15,677 bases of DNA from Comamonadaceae bacterium (GTDB lineage Bacteria > Pseudomonadota > Gammaproteobacteria > Burkholderiales > Burkholderiaceae), in assembly GCA_947505915.1 (NCBI GenBank), contig CANNNH010000016.1, positions 1 through 15,677 on the forward strand, in the 5' to 3' direction. A program made the position numbers and the translations under genes. The notes below the pieces were generated by a model that was not told where the DNA came from, did not search any database, and worked only from the letters and a program-made list of their open reading frames with translations. Shown here piece after piece: positions 13,539 to 15,677 of the stretch. The first letter of the stretch is position 1. Every line of letters starts with the position of its first letter.

Positions 13539-15677
13539 ATGCACGCTGACACCTTGTCAGGGGCAGATCAACGCCCAGACGGTCTGGCCCGGGTCGAAGA
13601 CCGCCGCCTGCTCACCGGGCGCGGTCAGTATGTTCATGACATCACGCTGCCCGGCATGCTGCACGCGGTGTTTGTACGCAGCACCTATGCCCGTGCCCGA
13701 CTGCTCAGTCTGGACTTGCAAGCTGCCCGTGCCGGTGCGGACGTGCTGGCAGTCATCGACGCAGCGCAATTGGGCGCGCTCACCATGCCGCCTGCCAATC
13801 CGCTCTTGCCTTTGCAGCCCTTGCCGGAATTTCCTTTGTTGGCGCGCAAGCGGGTCGATTTTCTGGGTCAGCCTATTGCCCTGGTGGTGGCGCGCAGTTT
13901 GTATGCTGCGCAGCACGCTGCCGAGCTCGTAGAGGTGGACTATGACGCCGAGTCTGCACAGCACGACGGCGCTGCCGGTGCGCAAATAGTGAGCCGAGTG
14001 CACCACCAAGCTGGTGATCGGACGCAATTGCAGGCCGTGCACAAGGTGCAGCTGGTGCATCAACAAGCCCGCGTGATCAGCATGTCGCTCGAACCACGCG
14101 CCATGTTGGCGCAGTGGTGCCCGCAGACAACCTTGCTGACCGCCTGGCTGGGCACGCAGACGCCTTCGCGAGCGCGAGCAGACATCGCACGCTGCCTGGG
14201 TTTAGCGCTGGCGCAGGTGCGCGTGATTGCGCCGGACGTGGGTGGTGCTTTCGGCGCCAAGGCTTCGGTCGCAGCTGAAGAGCTGGTCGTCGCTTTTGCG
14301 GCACATCATCTGCAAGCCAGCGTGAAGTGGACATCCTCTCGCTCAGAAGAATTCACCTCGGCCACACAGGGCCGTGGTGCCCGGCTCGAAGGCGAGCTGT
14401 GGCTGGATGCGCAGGGACGCTTTGTGCATTTGCAAGCTGATATGAACTTCCCCCTCGGTGCCTGGCTGGCCTTCAGCGCCGTGGTACCGGCACGCAATGC
14501 GGCGCGCATATTGCCCGGGCCTTACCTGTTGAGCAGCATCGACATTGCGGCGCAAGCGGCCATGTCCAACGCCGCAGCGGTTCATATTTACCGCGGGGCA
14601 GGGCGCCCCGAAGCTGCGCTGCTCATGGAGCGGCTGGTCGAGATGGCAGCCCGTCAAAGCGGGATCGATCCGGTGGAGCTGCGCCTGCGCAATCTCGTCA
14701 ACGCCATGCCCCACGTCACGCCGACCGGTGAAAACCTGGACGCCGGTGACTACCGCGCTGCACTCGAGCGGGCCTGCGCGCGCTTTGACTATGCCCACGA
14801 ACGGCGCGAGCAAGCGCGGCGCCGTGCTGCCGGCGAGTGGGTGGGCATCGGGCTGGCCATGTATGTCGAGCCTTGCGGCCAAGGCTGGGAAAGCGCACGC
14901 GTCAGCTTGCTGCCGGACGGCCGGGTGGAAGTGGCCAGCGGTTCTGCCTCGCAGGGGCAGGGCCATCAGACCAGTTACGCTGCCATTGCCGCAGAGGCGC
15001 TGGGCTGTGACCCCAATCTCATCAACGTGATCGAAGGTGACACCGCCAGTTGCCCGGCGGGCATAGGCGCGCTGGCCAGCCGCAGCATGGCCATAGGCGG
15101 TAGTGCCGTGTTGCAGGCTGCGAGCGCAGCAGCCCGCCGGCGCGATGCCGGCGAGCTGCTCCCCATCGTTGAAGACACGGTCTACACCGCCGCCGCCGAA
15201 GCCTGGAGCTACGGCTGCGTGATCGCCCGCATGGCGATCGACCCTGACACTGGCCAGCCGCACATCGAGCGCCTGGTCTGGGTGGACGACGCCGGCCGCA
15301 TCATTTCGCCGCAGCTTGCTGAAGGCCAGTTGCTGGGCGGTCTGGCGCAAGGCCTGGGTCAGGCCATGCTCGAGCGCGTCGTCTATGACGACGACGGCCA
15401 GTTGCTTACCGGATCCCTCATGGACTACGCCATACCGCGCGCCGACGAAATGCCGCTGGTCGAACTCGAAAGCCTGGCCGCCAGCACAAGCACCAACACC
15501 AGCGCCAACCTGCTGGGCGCCAAGGGCGTGGGCGAAGCCGGCTGCATCGGCGTGCCGGCTGCGCTGCTCAATGCGGCTGCCGATGCGCTGTCACCCCTGG
15601 GTGAAAAAACACTTGATTTCCCTTTGACCGCCGAACGCTTGTGGCGGGCCATGCAACAAACCACCGGAGACCAGACC
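13539..15677 (+). CDS. Xanthine dehydrogenase/aldehyde oxidase family molybdopterin-binding large subunit (3' end off the right edge)
   Basis: 713 codons are present, with no stop before the right edge. This is the catalytic subunit of a molybdenum hydroxylase (CoxL/XdhB type), which oxidises an aldehyde, heterocycle or similar substrate with water as oxygen donor, normally with separate FAD and 2Fe-2S subunits. Visible blocks are DGLARVEDRRLLTGRGQYVHD (14-34), LGQPIALVVA (109-118), the molybdopterin-binding VGGAFGAK (234-241), YRGAGRPEA (351-359) and GAKGVGEAGCIGVPAAL (660-676) with the catalytic Glu666. YRGAGR rather than AYRCSFR rules out a form I CO dehydrogenase. Two stretches are shorter than usual, most clearly 527-566, where about 60 residues of the family are missing. 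The ATG at 13539 is the only ATG after an in-frame stop at 13500. No Shine-Dalgarno is evident. Confidence 0.9.
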   Translation, partial: MHADTLSGADQRPDGLARVEDRRLLTGRGQYVHDITLPGMLHAVFVRSTYARARLLSLDLQAARAGADVLAVIDAAQLGALTMPPANPLLPLQPLPEFPLLARKRVDFLGQPIALVVARSLYAAQHAAELVEVDYDAESAQHDGAAGAQIVSRVHHQAGDRTQLQAVHKVQLVHQQARVISMSLEPRAMLAQWCPQTTLLTAWLGTQTPSRARADIARCLGLALAQVRVIAPDVGGAFGAKASVAAEELVVAFAAHHLQASVKWTSSRSEEFTSATQGRGARLEGELWLDAQGRFVHLQADMNFPLGAWLAFSAVVPARNAARILPGPYLLSSIDIAAQAAMSNAAAVHIYRGAGRPEAALLMERLVEMAARQSGIDPVELRLRNLVNAMPHVTPTGENLDAGDYRAALERACARFDYAHERREQARRRAAGEWVGIGLAMYVEPCGQGWESARVSLLPDGRVEVASGSASQGQGHQTSYAAIAAEALGCDPNLINVIEGDTASCPAGIGALASRSMAIGGSAVLQAASAAARRRDAGELLPIVEDTVYTAAAEAWSYGCVIARMAIDPDTGQPHIERLVWVDDAGRIISPQLAEGQLLGGLAQGLGQAMLERVVYDDDGQLLTGSLMDYAIPRADEMPLVELESLAASTSTNTSANLLGAKGVGEAGCIGVPAALLNAAADALSPLGEKTLDFPLTAERLWRAMQQTTGDQT

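Noticed and set aside
14343..15350. Long open frame (335 codons) on the minus strand opposite the molybdoenzyme gene
   Set aside because: Antisense shadow of a gene with strong family motifs; its own product has no recognisable domain.
13539..15677. Carbon monoxide dehydrogenase large subunit
   Set aside because: The active-site loop reads YRGAGR, not the AYRCSFR of form I CO dehydrogenase, so a broader molybdenum-hydroxylase call is used.

Overview
The window looks like chromosomal DNA of a betaproteobacterium of the order Burkholderiales, most likely family Comamonadaceae (Polaromonas/Rhodoferax-like). This is inferred from the moderately high GC content, the gene families (Bug-type receptor, TRAP transporter, acyl-CoA-binding protein, CoxL-like molybdoenzyme) and the style of the proteins. 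I ran no database search. I see no RNA gene, CRISPR array, transposase or prophage gene.

Layout, left to right. (1) 1-1684: a divergent housekeeping pair, apaH (minus, cut by the left edge) and a CNNM/CorC-family membrane protein (plus), whose start codons overlap. (2) 1723-3295: three minus-strand genes. In transcription order they are a response regulator with an N-terminal excisionase-like helix-turn-helix, an HPt phosphotransfer protein that overlaps it by ATGA, and a small lipoprotein. (3) 3296-3703: a 408-base, partly very AT-rich intergenic region with a candidate minus-strand promoter, a perfect inverted repeat and weak plus-strand signals. (4) 3704-9700: six plus-strand genes with short gaps, probably one operon: an Ldh2-family 2-hydroxyacid dehydrogenase, a short aldehyde dehydrogenase, a VOC-fold protein, a Bug-type periplasmic receptor, a DctP-like protein without a signal peptide, and a quinone oxidoreductase-like MDR protein. 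A good hairpin terminator follows the last stop. (5) 9757-13114: a separate promoter and strong ribosome binding site lead into a complete TRAP transporter (DctP, DctQ, DctM) and a DUF1330 gene. (6) 13139-13387: a minus-strand acyl-CoA-binding protein. (7) 13539 to the right edge: the large subunit of a xanthine dehydrogenase/aldehyde oxidase-type molybdoenzyme, cut by the edge.

Working model: regions 4 and 5 form an uptake-and-oxidation locus. A small organic compound would enter through the TRAP system, be oxidised by the Ldh2 enzyme (alcohol of a 2-hydroxyacid to 2-oxoacid) and the aldehyde dehydrogenase (aldehyde to acid), with the VOC and MDR proteins acting on intermediates. The substrate cannot be read from the sequence. 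The most unusual points are three different solute-receptor proteins in one locus with only one permease pair, one of those receptors lacking any export signal, and loss of the family's carboxylate-binding arginine in the TRAP receptor that has permeases.
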